Below, piece after piece: positions 9,182 to 19,348 of a DNA stretch of 64,000 nucleotides. Under the pieces are notes generated by a model. The model saw only the letters and a program-made list of their open reading frames with translations. It was not told where the DNA came from and ran no database searches. The stretch comes from CAWIHA01 sp963835855 (GTDB lineage Bacteria; Acidobacteriota; Terriglobia; Bryobacterales; Bryobacteraceae): NCBI GenBank assembly GCA_963835855.1, contig CAWIHA010000035.1, forward strand, positions 1 through 64,000, read 5' to 3'. A program made the position numbers and the translations under genes. Each line of letters begins with the position of its first letter. The first letter of the stretch is position 1.

Positions 9182-9829
9182 TCAGTCCAGGACTTGCCGC
9201 GCGCCTGCGCGCAGCGGCACAAAGCGGCAATACGCCGCGACGCGCCACCCGATCTCGCCTTCCGCTTTGTGCAGCACCCGGAGCTCCTGGTCCACCAAGT
9301 CCCCAACTGGAATGACCATCTTGCCCGGACTTTTCAATTGCGCGAGGAGCGGAGCTGGGACCTCCGGTGCAGCCGCCGCCACCGAGATAGCGTCATACGG
9401 CGCAAACTCGGGACACCCCTGGGAGCCATCCCCCGTGACGACCACGACGTTGCGCATATAGCCGGTCTTTTCGAGATTGCGCCGGGCCGCTTCCGCAAGC
9501 TCGGGAATCACTTCGACGGAAATGACGCGGGCCGCCAGCGCGCCGAGCACAGCCGCGTGATAGCCGCACCCGCCGCCCACCTCGAGCACCGTCTCACTGC
9601 CCGTCAGTTCGAGACACTGCACCATCAGCGCCGTCATGTAAGGCTGCGAAATCGTCTGGCCGTGGCCGATCGGCGCCGGTTGATCGCTGTAGGCGGCGTG
9701 GCGCACAGTCTCCGGCACGAATTCCTCGCGTGGAATCTCGAGCATCGCCTCCAGCACGCGCTCGTCATGGATACCGCGCCGCCTGAGCTGGCGCTCAACC
9801 ATCCTCCGCCGCTGGGGTATCCAGTCCAT
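9182..9829 (-). CDS. pcm: Protein-L-isoaspartate O-methyltransferase
   Basis: 215 residues from the ATG at 9829; a longer in-frame start at 9907 would overlap tamB and add a non-homologous leader. It repairs isoaspartyl residues in damaged proteins using SAM. Visible: MVERQLRRRGIHDERVLEAM at 10-29, the QTISQPYM substrate motif at 58-65, SAM motif I VLEVGGGCGYHAA at 81-93, and VVVVTGDGSQGCPEFAPYDA. It follows tamB by 25 bp on the same strand, so it may sit at the end of the Omp85-surA-tamB operon. Confidence 0.93.
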   Translation of the reverse strand: MDWIPQRRRMVERQLRRRGIHDERVLEAMLEIPREEFVPETVRHAAYSDQPAPIGHGQTISQPYMTALMVQCLELTGSETVLEVGGGCGYHAAVLGALAARVISVEVIPELAEAARRNLEKTGYMRNVVVVTGDGSQGCPEFAPYDAISVAAAAPEVPAPLLAQLKSPGKMVIPVGDLVDQELRVLHKAEGEIGWRVAAYCRFVPLRAGARQVLD

Positions 9830-9854
9830 ATGGCCGCCAGCCACGCGCCACGTT

Positions 9855-12800
9855 CTACTTGAATTGCTTTCTGTACACGAAATCAACCCCGAAAGCGCCG
9901 TTTTCATCCCGGAGCGCTACCGCCGACCAGCCGGGCGTAAAACCCAACTCCATACGGATCGTCTGGGCCTGCGCGCGAGACAAGTCGGTGATGTAAGTGA
10001 ATGTAATGTTACTGGTGATCTGCTGCTCGAGCGTAACTCGCGCGGCGGCATTGGTCGTGGTCGTGCCCGCGGTCTCCGGATTGATCTTGAGCTGGCTCAC
10101 ACCGAAGAAGCGCTGCAAGCGTCCGGCGATGGGGCTGGCTATCGCCTGGCTCAGTAGCGCGCCCGCGCCCGCCTGCCCCCAGCTTTGGGAGAGCTGGCTC
10201 TGCGTGCCGCCAACACCTGGGGCCGTGGAAGGCTCTTGCCCGGTGGCGAGCAGCGCGACGATATCGGAAAACGCCAGCGGCGGATCGGAGCGGTAAGTGA
10301 CGTTCAACTTGTTGACCGGCCCGGATATGTGCAGCGTTACCTCGACGCCGCGCACCTTGGTTTCCAGATCCAGGTTCACGGTTGGCTCAATTCTCCCCGC
10401 ATTCGCGAAAACGATCTGCCCCGAATTGATGGCGTACTTGTTCCCGAGAAAGATCAACTCGCCCTGATTGATCAAGACACGCCCGAGCAGCACCGGCCGG
10501 ACCGGGCCGCCGCGCAAGCGCAGATCGGCGCTCGCCTGGATGCCGTGCGTGAGCGTAGTCTCAAACCGCGCCTCCGGCGACGTGACGATATGGACATCGA
10601 GATGGAGTCCCTGCTCGAACCGGCTCCGGCGGGCCGGCGCAGGCACCGGCTCCATGCCCCTCGCCAGGAGCGAGCCGAGGTCCGTCCGCGGATTGAATCC
10701 GATACGCGTCACGACTGCGTCACCCGAAAGCAGACTGTGATCGATCGTTCCAGTGAGACTCAGCGCGGCATCCATAGTCGAGCTGACGCCCTCCGGATAC
10801 CGCACCCGCACGCCGGCCGCCTTGGTCCGAATGTGGAAGTTCGTGGCGCCGCGGAAACCGGCGAAGCCCGTTATGGAGACCTTACCGCCGCCGGTTTCGG
10901 CCGTCAGCGTGTCGATGGTAGCGCGGTCGCGGTACAGGAAAATCACGCCGTTCGCGTTGTCGATTCCGTTCGGGAAATCGGCAAAATTCAGCGAAGCGTT
11001 CTTGAAGTCGATGCGCCCGTAAAGGTCGGGCCGCGAAGCCGCGCCGCGCACGGAAACGTCCACATCGATGCCACCGGAGGCGTAGAGACGTGTCCCGAAA
11101 TCACGCAGCACCGCCAAGTTTACGCTGCCGCGCACGCGCAGGTCCCAGGGATTCTTCACGCCAAATCCGGCCGTGCCTGTCACATCGAGCTGTGTGTCCT
11201 TGCCGCGAAGAGATGCCTGGCGGATACGCGCTCCGCTCGCATCCAAATCGATCAGGATCGGTCCCGAGTTTCGTAACACGAGCTCCTGGGGGTTCGCAAT
11301 TCCGGCCAGGTTTTCCGCCGGCCGCATTTCGAATGTGGGGAGTTGGGCGGCCCCTTTCCAGCTCCGCGGATCGAGTGGCGAGCCCGAAAATTCCATACTG
11401 CCCGCGACCGAGCCCTCGAACGGCGGCTCCCCCCCGCTGGCCCGTGGAACAGCGCAAGCAAGGCCGGGAATTCCAGCGGCGTGAAATCGACCCGGCCCTT
11501 GACGGGATACTGCCCTTCGAGCGCCCAATCGCTCATCCCCGTCACTTTGGCCCCGGCCACCTCGCCGTCGAGCCGGACTTTGAGCGCGGCGCCACTTGTC
11601 GCCGCCGTTAACGCGAGCGAGCCGAGCGGCTGGCGGCCGAGCGCGAGGCTGCGCACCGCCACCGTGCCGTTCAGGGCGCCAGGGCGAAAGCCGGCCGCAC
11701 CGAGCGCCACTGCGCCAGACATCTGCGCTTCGAGCCGGCCGGAGAGCCCCGGGGCACTCTCTTCAATCGCCTTCAACCGGGCGAGCAACAGGCCGCTGGT
11801 CGCGACCTGGAATCGAACGGACCCCTGCCACCAGTTGTCATGAAGATACGTGTACGAGCCCGAAAGTTGAAGCTGGCCCGCAGCCATCCGGATTGAAGCG
11901 GATGGAATATCGAGCCGCCCGGGGGTGTAGCTCACCTCACCCTCGAAGCGCTCGATAGGCTGGCCCAATGCGACTACCTTCACCGCTTGCGCCCGCGCAC
12001 TGATCCGGGGTGCGCCGAGTTTGCCGGCCAGGCTGATGCTTGCCTTGGCGGCGCCGCTCGTCACGCGGAACGGGACGCTCAGACCCGACTGGGCGATCAT
12101 ATCGGCCAGGTTCGTCGCGCGCACGAAAAATGCGCCGGAGAGCGGCTGATCGGGTTCCGGCCTCCAGTTGCGCAGGCCGGCCTGGACATTTCCGGCAGCG
12201 TGCACTTCCGCTGCCGCAAGGGTCACGTTGCGCACGATGACACCCGACTGCGAGACGTTCACGCCGGCATCGAGCGCATCGTAGGCGCGGCCCGCGAAGG
12301 TGAAGTGCATCATCGAGACGTGCCCCTGAATCATGGGCCCCCTCAGCAGCCCGATGAGCGCACCATGAAACCGCGCAACGCCGTTCCGGAGCGCGACCGG
12401 CATGACCGGCGGGGGCCCGGCCGTGAAGAGGGCGATGCCCGGTTCGGCATCGTTCAGGTTCGTCGATTGGATGTCCACCTCAAGACGCCGGCCAAGGACG
12501 CCGTAGAATTGGACGCGGCTGAATCGCGTTGCCAGGCGCGACTGGCCCAAATCGAATTCATCTCTGCGCCGGTCGTAGGTCAAGTGGACGCGCCCATCGA
12601 CCGGGTTCGGCCCGGAAGCGGGCGAGATCGTGAGATCCGCCTGCACCGTCACTTGAGTAGGCCCGGGCCCGCGAAACGCGGCCGTCACCTGGACCGGCCC
12701 CGACGCAATACCGTTCCACTCAACGCGCCGCACGCCCGGAATGTGCGTCAGCTCACTGAGCGAAAACCCTTGTGCATCGCCCGTCACTCGCAAGTCCCGA

Positions 12801-13864
12801 AAGCCCTCGAGCTCGGCGCTTCCAGCGAACATCCCGTGGAGCGCCCTGACGACGAGGTGGCTGCACATCAACCTGCCGCGCGTCAGTGAGATATCCGAGC
12901 CGGCGTTGATGTTCTGAATGCGGATGCCACGCTCCTCAAACTCGAGTCCCGCGGCTTCGAGCCTGCCTGTGGCCATGTACTCCGCCCCAGGGGAAATCAC
13001 GGCACTGCCGGCGAGGGAGATCGCGCCACGGCGCGCGATGCCGGCCACACGGAGCCCGGCCGGCAGGTCCTTCAGCAGGGCATGTGCCGTGTACCGCAGG
13101 TCTGCGCGCGGCGATGCAAAATCCTGGACCGTTCCCTTCAAGTCAACCGAGGATTCGCCGAACCCGACGCGCGCGTCTGTAATCTCGATCCGGTTCCGCG
13201 CCAGCAGAAACTGGCCTTCGAAATCGAACGGTAGCGTCGCAATCTTGCCCGGCGGCAGGTTGAGCCGCCCAAACGAAATGCCGACCCGATAGCGCGCCGA
13301 CCCAGCCTCGTAGAAGATCTGCGCCCGCAGGTCAACGCCTGCGACACACAACGGCAGCTTGCGCATCTGCACATGGATGGCGCCGTCCGTGACAGTGAAC
13401 CGCTTGATCGTCAGGTCGAGCACTGTCCGGATCGGGCTCTTGCCCGGCCTGCGCGCGGCGCGCAGCGTTGGCAGGTTCGTGCGGCCGTCTGGATAGACGG
13501 CGAAATTCACCTGCGGGCGTGCCACAGTGACCGACTCCAGGTCTACCCGCCTCTTCCACACCGACAGAATCTTGAGCTGCACCTGGACCGAATCAGCTCG
13601 AAATAGCGGCGCCTGACCCGGAGGTTCGGCGCCATGAATCACCAGGTTGTGCACGCACGCGGTCAGGGTCCGCCAGTTGAAGCCGAACGCACCCAGCTCG
13701 ACGCGTCCGCCAGTGGAGTCTCCGATCTCAGCGGCAATGCGCGCGCGCACTGCGTCGCGAAACCACTCGCTGCGGACCACGATCACCGCCGCAAGCACAA
13801 GGACGATGGCGAGCCCCGCCGCGCCGGCCAGCACATAGAGCGGAATCCTGAGTCGGCGGCTCAC
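9855..13864 (-). CDS. tamB: TamB-like translocation and assembly module protein, frameshifted
   Basis: An intact frame would encode about 1336 residues. It has an N-terminal signal anchor (RIPLYVLAGAAGLAIVLVL), a long beta-helical AsmA/TamB-like middle region rich in alternating G-x-V/L strands, and a C-terminal DUF490 domain with VNLDLETKVRGVEVTLHISG and SDIVALLATGQ. TamB-type proteins span the periplasm and pass lipid or outer-membrane proteins outward with an Omp85 partner, here two genes upstream. The GTG start at 13864 overlaps the SurA-like stop (GTGA). The frame breaks in a run of seven G (minus strand; 11429-11435): one more G joins FHGPAGG to EPPFEGS. The total length becomes divisible by three after adding that base. 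Confidence 0.88.
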
Positions 13865-14502
13865 GGAATAGCGTCCTCCCGATACTCGATTCGCGTGCGT
13901 GCCCGCATTTCCTTCAGCCAGCGTTCGACGCGCTGATCCACCATCTGCGCCGCTAGCGCTTCCTCGCATTGAGCATGCGCTTCATCGAGTGACGGCACTG
14001 GGTTCGTGTGCCGCCGCGCCTCCGGCAGGAACACCTTTTCGTAATACTGCTCGATTTCGGCTTCCTGTACCTGCACCTCGGGCCTAAAGCGCAGCTCAAT
14101 AAAGCGTATCACCGCAAGCTGCCGCCTCAATGCGTCCTTCAGCAGGTTCTCATTGACGCGGTATGTGGCGAGCTCACGCGCATAGCTGGTCTGGGTCGTG
14201 AACCGGCTCTGGACCTCTTTGAGCATCTGCCCGATCTCTTCAGCGGTGGGCTGCGGATATCGTGTCAATTGCATCTCCCGGGCGAACAACGCTTGGTCCA
14301 CCATTCGGTCGGCGGCCTTGCGCTTATTGGCCGGGCTGAGGTCTGGCTTGTCCCCATTCAGAAACGCGGTGGTGCGAATCTCCTCTATCACCTGGCTCTC
14401 GGTGATGACCTGATGGTCGATGGTGACCGCGATCCGGTCGATGATCTCGCCGCGCGCCAGCGCGGCGGCCAAGACGAACAAACTCCATCGGCAGCGGCGC
14501 AT
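13861..14502 (-). CDS. SurA N-terminal-domain-like periplasmic chaperone
   Basis: 213 residues with a Sec signal (MRRCRWSLFVLAAALA, cleavage near ARG-EII). The start of the mature protein, IDRIAVTIDHQVITESQVIEEIR, is the typical SurA/trigger-factor-like N-terminal helix pair. The C-terminal part is helical and charged. No PPIase (parvulin) domain is present, so it would act as a holdase rather than an isomerase. It sits between an Omp85 gene (2 bp spacing) and tamB (4 bp overlap), which supports a role in delivering outer-membrane substrates. Confidence 0.8.
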   Translation of the reverse strand: MRRCRWSLFVLAAALARGEIIDRIAVTIDHQVITESQVIEEIRTTAFLNGDKPDLSPANKRKAADRMVDQALFAREMQLTRYPQPTAEEIGQMLKEVQSRFTTQTSYARELATYRVNENLLKDALRRQLAVIRFIELRFRPEVQVQEAEIEQYYEKVFLPEARRHTNPVPSLDEAHAQCEEALAAQMVDQRVERWLKEMRARTRIEYREDAIP

Positions 14503-14504
14503 CG

Positions 14505-17465
14505 TCAGAACGCCTGCCCCAGCGAGAAATGAAATTGGAAATGGCTGATCTGCTGGATCGTCTGCTGCCCCGTGCCGAACAGCAACTGGTCCAGCGTTCC
14601 TTTGAACCCGAAAAATCTCGGCGGGTTGATGCTGTAAGCCAGGTCGAGGCGGACCGGACCGATCGGCGTGCGGTACCGCACGCCCCAGCCGACCGCGTGC
14701 ACCATGTAATTGAAATCCTGAAGCCCTTGCTGGCGGACGCGGAACGAAACTTTGTCCAGCGACGAGTACACATTGCCCGCATCCCAGAACAGCACCCCGC
14801 GCAAGTTCCCGCCGACGAGCGGGTAGCGAAACTCGACCTGGTTCAGCAGGACCGCGTTGCCGCCGAGCGGGAAGCCCGTCACAAGGTCACGCGGGCCGGC
14901 CTGGTTTTCTGGGAAGGCGCGATCCGATTCCGCGCCGCCCGCGAAGAACCGTTCCGGCAGCGGGACCTGCGTGCCGTTTCTCAAGTTCTGGAGCCAGCCA
15001 AACGTGATCGAGCGGGCCAGCACGTAGCGGCTGCCCAAGCCAAAAGGATAATAGGTCGCGTTGTGCCCCAGGAAATGGACGAAGTCGGATTGCGAGCCAA
15101 ACGTGTGCGACGCCCAGCCCAGGTCGAGCGTGTTGTAAATGCCACGATGGGAATCAACCGGGTCGTCGCGCCGGTCCTGAATATAACTTGCCGCAAATAT
15201 GCCAATGCGCACCGGTTGCGACAACAGCGGGATCAATTCCGGGCTGATCTTCAGCGTGGCGCGATCGACGCGGACGTTGCGATATGAAAAACGGTATAGC
15301 ATCGTGCTCGCTTTCGAGATTTTTTGCCCGAGCTGAACAGAGCCTTCCTCCCGCATGGCTGAGAACGTGCGAACATCCTTCGAATCGTCAAACAACGTGC
15401 TGAACAGCAGACTCAAGTTCGGGTTGCCTTGGAACTGCGGAAGCTCGTAGGAGAGAACGGCCCGCTGCTCCAGCGACGAAGCCAGACTCTGAAAAGAAAG
15501 GACGTGCCCGTCGCCGAATAGGTTCCTTCGCGTGAGTCCGAAAGAGACGCGTGGGCTGAATCCGTTCGCGCCGGCCGGCGCGTCCAGGCAGGTGCTGCAT
15601 CCGCCAATCTTCGCGAACTCAGCGCCTACACCGGTACTCACGGTGTACTTCCGGGCCTCTTCCACATCGATCAGGACGTTCTTATTGCGCTCCTCGCCAT
15701 CCGGGTCTTCAAGCGCTATATCGACGCGCGCGAAAACGCCGGCGTTATATAGCCGCCGCTCGGTGTCGAGCATGCGCGCGCGCGACAGCGGATCGCCGGC
15801 CTGGAGCATCACGCGCTCTTTCACCAGTTGCGGCTTGGTCGCATTCAGGCCGCTGATCAGGACGCTCCGCACGAATCTTCGGGCGCCTTCCTCGACCAGA
15901 TATTTAAGAGCGACCTCGTGCGGCTCCGCAGCCGGCGAGAAGCTCCACTGGAAAGACGCGTTCGGATAGCCCTGGTTGAAATAATAATCGAGCACGTTAT
16001 CCCGGTCCGCGGCGACGTTCAGTTCGCTGAACGGCTGCCCGGGAACCGATTCCAGCAGGCGCTCCACCGCATCCCTGTTCTCCGCAGAAACATCCTCCAG
16101 ATCCAGTTTCGCGACGCGCCATTGCCGGCCCTCCTCGATCCGGATATACACTGCTACGCTTGTTTCCTGGCTCTTGTAGCCATGCGCCACGCGCGGGGTT
16201 ACCCGCACGTCGCGGAAGCCGTTCGAGATGTATAGCGCCGCGATCGTTTCGACGTCGTGCCGCATCAGGTTCTCGCTGAAGCGCCCGTGGCGGAGCTGGG
16301 GAAAGGAAGCGGCGCGGACATACATGCGCTCGCGGATCGTGCTCGTATCGAAGTATTTGTTGCCTTCGATCGCGACGAGTGCGATCCGGTGGCGCTCGCC
16401 GCGCTGCACGTTATATTGGATGGTTTCCTCGCCCGGCGTCGCCGTCTTGGTCGAGAAATCCACACGCGCATCGAAATAGCCCTCGCCTTCGAGATACTCC
16501 GTGAGGTTGTTCGCTCCCTCAACGAGCAGGTCGCGGTCAACCGCCTGCTCCTCGTAAACCGGGATGATCTGGCGCAGCTTGCCCCTGGATACATTGGCGC
16601 CAGCCACCTCGACTTTGATCTTCGGCCCGCCCTCGATGCCCAGCGTGGGGGTGACGCGGTTCGTATCCGCGTCGTAATCCATCTTATCGAGCGTGACCCG
16701 CGCTTCCAGCCGGTCCTGCTTCTCGTACGTCCGGCGCACGCGCTGCACGCCATCCTGTGTCCGGGCCTCAGTGACTTTCTTCCAGCCGAGCCATCCTTTC
16801 CAGTGCGTTGCCCCGGCCACATCTTCCACGGGGCTCTCCGGATGGCCAACGATGACCGGCATGCGATAGCGCGCACGCGGCCCGCTCACGACCGCGAAAT
16901 GGATCGCGACCAATTGCGTCGCAGGATCGTACTCGAACTGCGGCGTCACGCGCGTCACATAAAAGCCGTTGTTCCGAAGAACGTCCTGGATGTTCCGGAC
17001 GGCCTGCTTTCCGTTTCCCTCCGTGTAGAGCGTGCCGAGATCGAGCCGGGTCGCATTGACCAGCACGCCCTCGCCCGGCGGTTGCGAAACCCGCTCCACG
17101 CTCACGTGCCCGACGAAGTAGTTGTTACTGGTGATGAAGGTAAGCACAACGCCACCCTCGGCCGCGCTCGCATCCACCGCGATGCGGGCGTAACGGCCCG
17201 TGGCGTATAAGCGTGCGATCGCCGCACGCACGTCCGCCAGCCGGAGCGGCTGATTAACCTTGATGGGAAGGATCTGGTCCAGATACTCGGGGGAATAGGG
17301 CTGTGCAACGGGGCTGAACTCGATCGCCTTGATGTAGCGGCCTTCGTAGTCCTCGGGCGCCGCCCAGAGGGTCCGGGCGGCAAACCCAAGTGTGAGAAAC
17401 AACATTCCGATACGCCAAAGCTCGGACCGCGCCACCTTAATGAATATTATCATCAGGCTACGCAA
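14505..17465 (-). CDS. Omp85-family outer-membrane assembly protein (BamA/TamA-like)
   Basis: 986 residues: signal sequence (hydrophobic MLFLTLGFAARTLWA ending near residue 35), then about five to six POTRA units (about 40-590). Repeated GxxY-x-(A/V)-x-V and G(Y/F)xxxxV patterns mark them (e.g. GYFDARV, GFRDVRVTP, GYPNASFQW). A C-terminal 16-strand barrel follows from about 600, with the family loop GGAESDRAF and the terminal strand FQFHFSLGQAF ending in Phe. The start at 17465 could instead be the ATG 20 codons later. Being directly upstream of a SurA-like gene and tamB, it may be the TamA-like partner; a BamA role cannot be excluded because no other Omp85 gene is in view. Two cysteines (CSTC) lie near the first barrel strands, which is unusual. 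Confidence 0.9.
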   Translation of the reverse strand: MRSLMIIFIKVARSELWRIGMLFLTLGFAARTLWAAPEDYEGRYIKAIEFSPVAQPYSPEYLDQILPIKVNQPLRLADVRAAIARLYATGRYARIAVDASAAEGGVVLTFITSNNYFVGHVSVERVSQPPGEGVLVNATRLDLGTLYTEGNGKQAVRNIQDVLRNNGFYVTRVTPQFEYDPATQLVAIHFAVVSGPRARYRMPVIVGHPESPVEDVAGATHWKGWLGWKKVTEARTQDGVQRVRRTYEKQDRLEARVTLDKMDYDADTNRVTPTLGIEGGPKIKVEVAGANVSRGKLRQIIPVYEEQAVDRDLLVEGANNLTEYLEGEGYFDARVDFSTKTATPGEETIQYNVQRGERHRIALVAIEGNKYFDTSTIRERMYVRAASFPQLRHGRFSENLMRHDVETIAALYISNGFRDVRVTPRVAHGYKSQETSVAVYIRIEEGRQWRVAKLDLEDVSAENRDAVERLLESVPGQPFSELNVAADRDNVLDYYFNQGYPNASFQWSFSPAAEPHEVALKYLVEEGARRFVRSVLISGLNATKPQLVKERVMLQAGDPLSRARMLDTERRLYNAGVFARVDIALEDPDGEERNKNVLIDVEEARKYTVSTGVGAEFAKIGGCSTCLDAPAGANGFSPRVSFGLTRRNLFGDGHVLSFQSLASSLEQRAVLSYELPQFQGNPNLSLLFSTLFDDSKDVRTFSAMREEGSVQLGQKISKASTMLYRFSYRNVRVDRATLKISPELIPLLSQPVRIGIFAASYIQDRRDDPVDSHRGIYNTLDLGWASHTFGSQSDFVHFLGHNATYYPFGLGSRYVLARSITFGWLQNLRNGTQVPLPERFFAGGAESDRAFPENQAGPRDLVTGFPLGGNAVLLNQVEFRYPLVGGNLRGVLFWDAGNVYSSLDKVSFRVRQQGLQDFNYMVHAVGWGVRYRTPIGPVRLDLAYSINPPRFFGFKGTLDQLLFGTGQQTIQQISHFQFHFSLGQAF

Positions 17466-17507
17466 TGCCCCGCCGCGGGCTGGAGGCAGCCAGATGCTTA
17501 TGCGACC

Positions 17508-18542
17508 ATGGGCTTGAGAATGAGCCCCGAGGAAAAGGAGCGGTACTCGCGCCAGATTCTATTCCAGGGAATCGGCGCCGAGGGGCAGGAACGCTTGCTC
17601 GGCTCGCGTGTCGCCATCGCCGGCTGCGGCGCGCTCGGCAGCTTCCAGGCGGGCGCGCTGGCGCGGGCCGGTGCCGGGAGGCTCGTGCTGATCGACCGCG
17701 ATTACGTCGAACTCAGCAACCTGCAGCGCCAATGGCTGTTCGAGGAATCGGACGCTCGGGACGGCCTTCCGAAAGCCATCGCCGCGGCGCGCCGGCTGGC
17801 CAAGATCAATTCCGCCGTGGCTGTAACGCCGGTGGTCGCGGACCTGACCGCATCCAACGTTTCCGAGCTCCTCACCGATATCGATCTCATTCTCGACGGC
17901 ACGGACAACTTCGAAACCCGCTATCTCATCAACGACTTTTCAATCAGCCAGAACATTCCCTGGATCTACGGCGCAGCACTCGGCGGTTACGGCCTCACCA
18001 TGCCCGTACTTCCAGGGCGCACCGCGTGCTTCGAGTGCGTTTACCCCGAGCCGCCCTCCAGCATGCAACCGACCTGCGAAACCGCCGGCGTGCTGAACGC
18101 GATCACGTCAGCCATCGCCTCGCTTCAGGTAGGCGACGCACTCAAGATTCTCAGCGGGCATGCCGATGCCGTGCGGCCGCGCATCACCACCATCGATGTC
18201 TGGAGCGGTGAAGTGCGTCAGATCGCCCAGCCCGAACCGTCGCCGGAATGCCGCGCCTGCGGCGCCCGGGACTTCGTGCACCTGGCAGGGGCCGGCCGGG
18301 CGCCGGTCAGCCTCTGCGGCCGCAACGCCGTGCAAATCCATGAGCGCACACGCCCGCTCGATCTCGCCCTGCTGCAGAAGAAGCTTGCTCCGCTCGGCGA
18401 GGTCCGTGTGAACGAATTCGCGTTGCGCTTTTTCCTTGCGCCCTATGAGATGACGGTCTTCCCCGACGGCCGTGCGATCATCAAAGGCACCAGCGACATC
18501 GGGCTGGCCCGGAGCCTCTACGCGCGGTACATCGGGGCCTAG
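17508..18542 (+). CDS. ThiF/MoeB/HesA-family E1-like adenylyltransferase
   Basis: 344 residues. It adenylates the C-terminal Gly-Gly of a ubiquitin-like sulfur carrier (ThiS or MoaD type). Visible: ERYSRQILFQGIGAEGQ at 11-27, nucleotide-binding GCGALGS at 39-45, LIDRDYVELSNLQRQ at 61-75 and ILDGTDNFETRYLIND. Also present are the candidate thioester cysteine region QPTCETAGVL and two CxxC zinc pairs (CFEC and CRAC). After about residue 250 comes an extra domain in place of rhodanese. Whether it serves thiamine or molybdopterin synthesis cannot be told, since no thiS/moaD/thiG is nearby. An ATG four codons in is an alternative start. Confidence 0.87.
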   Translation: MGLRMSPEEKERYSRQILFQGIGAEGQERLLGSRVAIAGCGALGSFQAGALARAGAGRLVLIDRDYVELSNLQRQWLFEESDARDGLPKAIAAARRLAKINSAVAVTPVVADLTASNVSELLTDIDLILDGTDNFETRYLINDFSISQNIPWIYGAALGGYGLTMPVLPGRTACFECVYPEPPSSMQPTCETAGVLNAITSAIASLQVGDALKILSGHADAVRPRITTIDVWSGEVRQIAQPEPSPECRACGARDFVHLAGAGRAPVSLCGRNAVQIHERTRPLDLALLQKKLAPLGEVRVNEFALRFFLAPYEMTVFPDGRAIIKGTSDIGLARSLYARYIGA

Positions 18543-18723
18543 GGTCGTGTCTACCCAATGACTCAACCGTTAGCTGCCGCTGGCTGAGACCCACCCTTGG
18601 CGCCGGGCGCTGAACCGCGAGCGAGGGAGCAGACGGTCGAGCTTGCTCGGAGACGCCACACCACCCACGGCAGACCCGCTTGAAAAGCCACGGTGCAGCA
18701 ACGTATCCTCAAAGTAATCTTCT

Positions 18724-19143
18724 ATGGGGCGCAGAGAGAGGGGCTTGGCCGTCACTTGTGTAGCAGTTGCATTGCTGCTCGTGTCTGCCGGATCTTATGC
18801 CGTTCCGCTGGCGCGCCTGGTCTCATCGCAGGCTCAGCCCGCCTCATGCTGCAAAACGAAATGTTCCTGCTGCCACAAGCGCCCGCGGGGGCCGGCTTGG
18901 GTAGGCTCCGAATCGTGCGGGGCACATTGTGGTTTGCCCGCAGTCATGGCCATTCGCGGACTCGCGTTGCCGTGTCTTCATTGGCGCGCCATTGAAACTA
19001 CGGTTGCCGTGGCTCAGGTCGTCCCGGCGCTTACGCCCGCTTTTGTCTCTCCTCAATATCCCGCTGATCGATACCAGCTCCCGCCCCCCGGCTTCGGTTG
19101 TAGCAGCTCATGGCGGAAGTGTTTTCACGGCCGCTTAGTGTGA
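18724..19143 (+). CDS. Cys-rich exported small protein
   Basis: 139 residues, no family recognised. An N-terminal signal sequence (GLAVTCVAVALLLVSAGSYA) is followed directly by a dense cysteine cluster (CCKTKCSCCHKRP), then scattered Cys (SESCGAHCG, LPCLHW) and a Pro-rich tail. The cluster and its export suggest metal binding or a lipoprotein-like anchor. The next gene downstream, on the same strand after about 200 bp, is a TonB-dependent receptor, so the pair may handle a metal or metal chelate; that is inference. No strong ribosome-binding site is seen before the ATG, and the start is uncertain. Confidence 0.55.
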   Translation: MGRRERGLAVTCVAVALLLVSAGSYAVPLARLVSSQAQPASCCKTKCSCCHKRPRGPAWVGSESCGAHCGLPAVMAIRGLALPCLHWRAIETTVAVAQVVPALTPAFVSPQYPADRYQLPPPGFGCSSSWRKCFHGRLV

Positions 19144-19348
19144 CGGGCGCGGTTCCGTGCCATAAATAAGCCGCACCGGAGCGCGACCGGCGCCAATCGC
19201 GCGGCCGAGCGCCTCGCAGCGATCAAGGTAAAGCGAGGCTCTAACCGTGCGGCGGCCCGCCTCGCGATAGAAGGACCGAGTCCGCCAGGCCAGGAAAGGG
19301 TCAAGCCGCGTCCCTAGCGAGATGCAACTCACGATCAGGAAGGCAGCT

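Noticed and set aside
11987..12889. 300-codon rightward open frame
   Set aside because: Antisense to tamB in high-GC DNA; composition is Arg/His-rich without domains.
18543..18723. Riboswitch or tRNA between the ThiF-like gene and the Cys-rich protein gene
   Set aside because: I looked for THI-box, cobalamin and tRNA T-loop motifs and found none; only a short weak inverted repeat near 18637-18650.
19144..19348. Cobalamin riboswitch before the TonB receptor
   Set aside because: The conserved B12-box and GCCACTG-type elements are absent.
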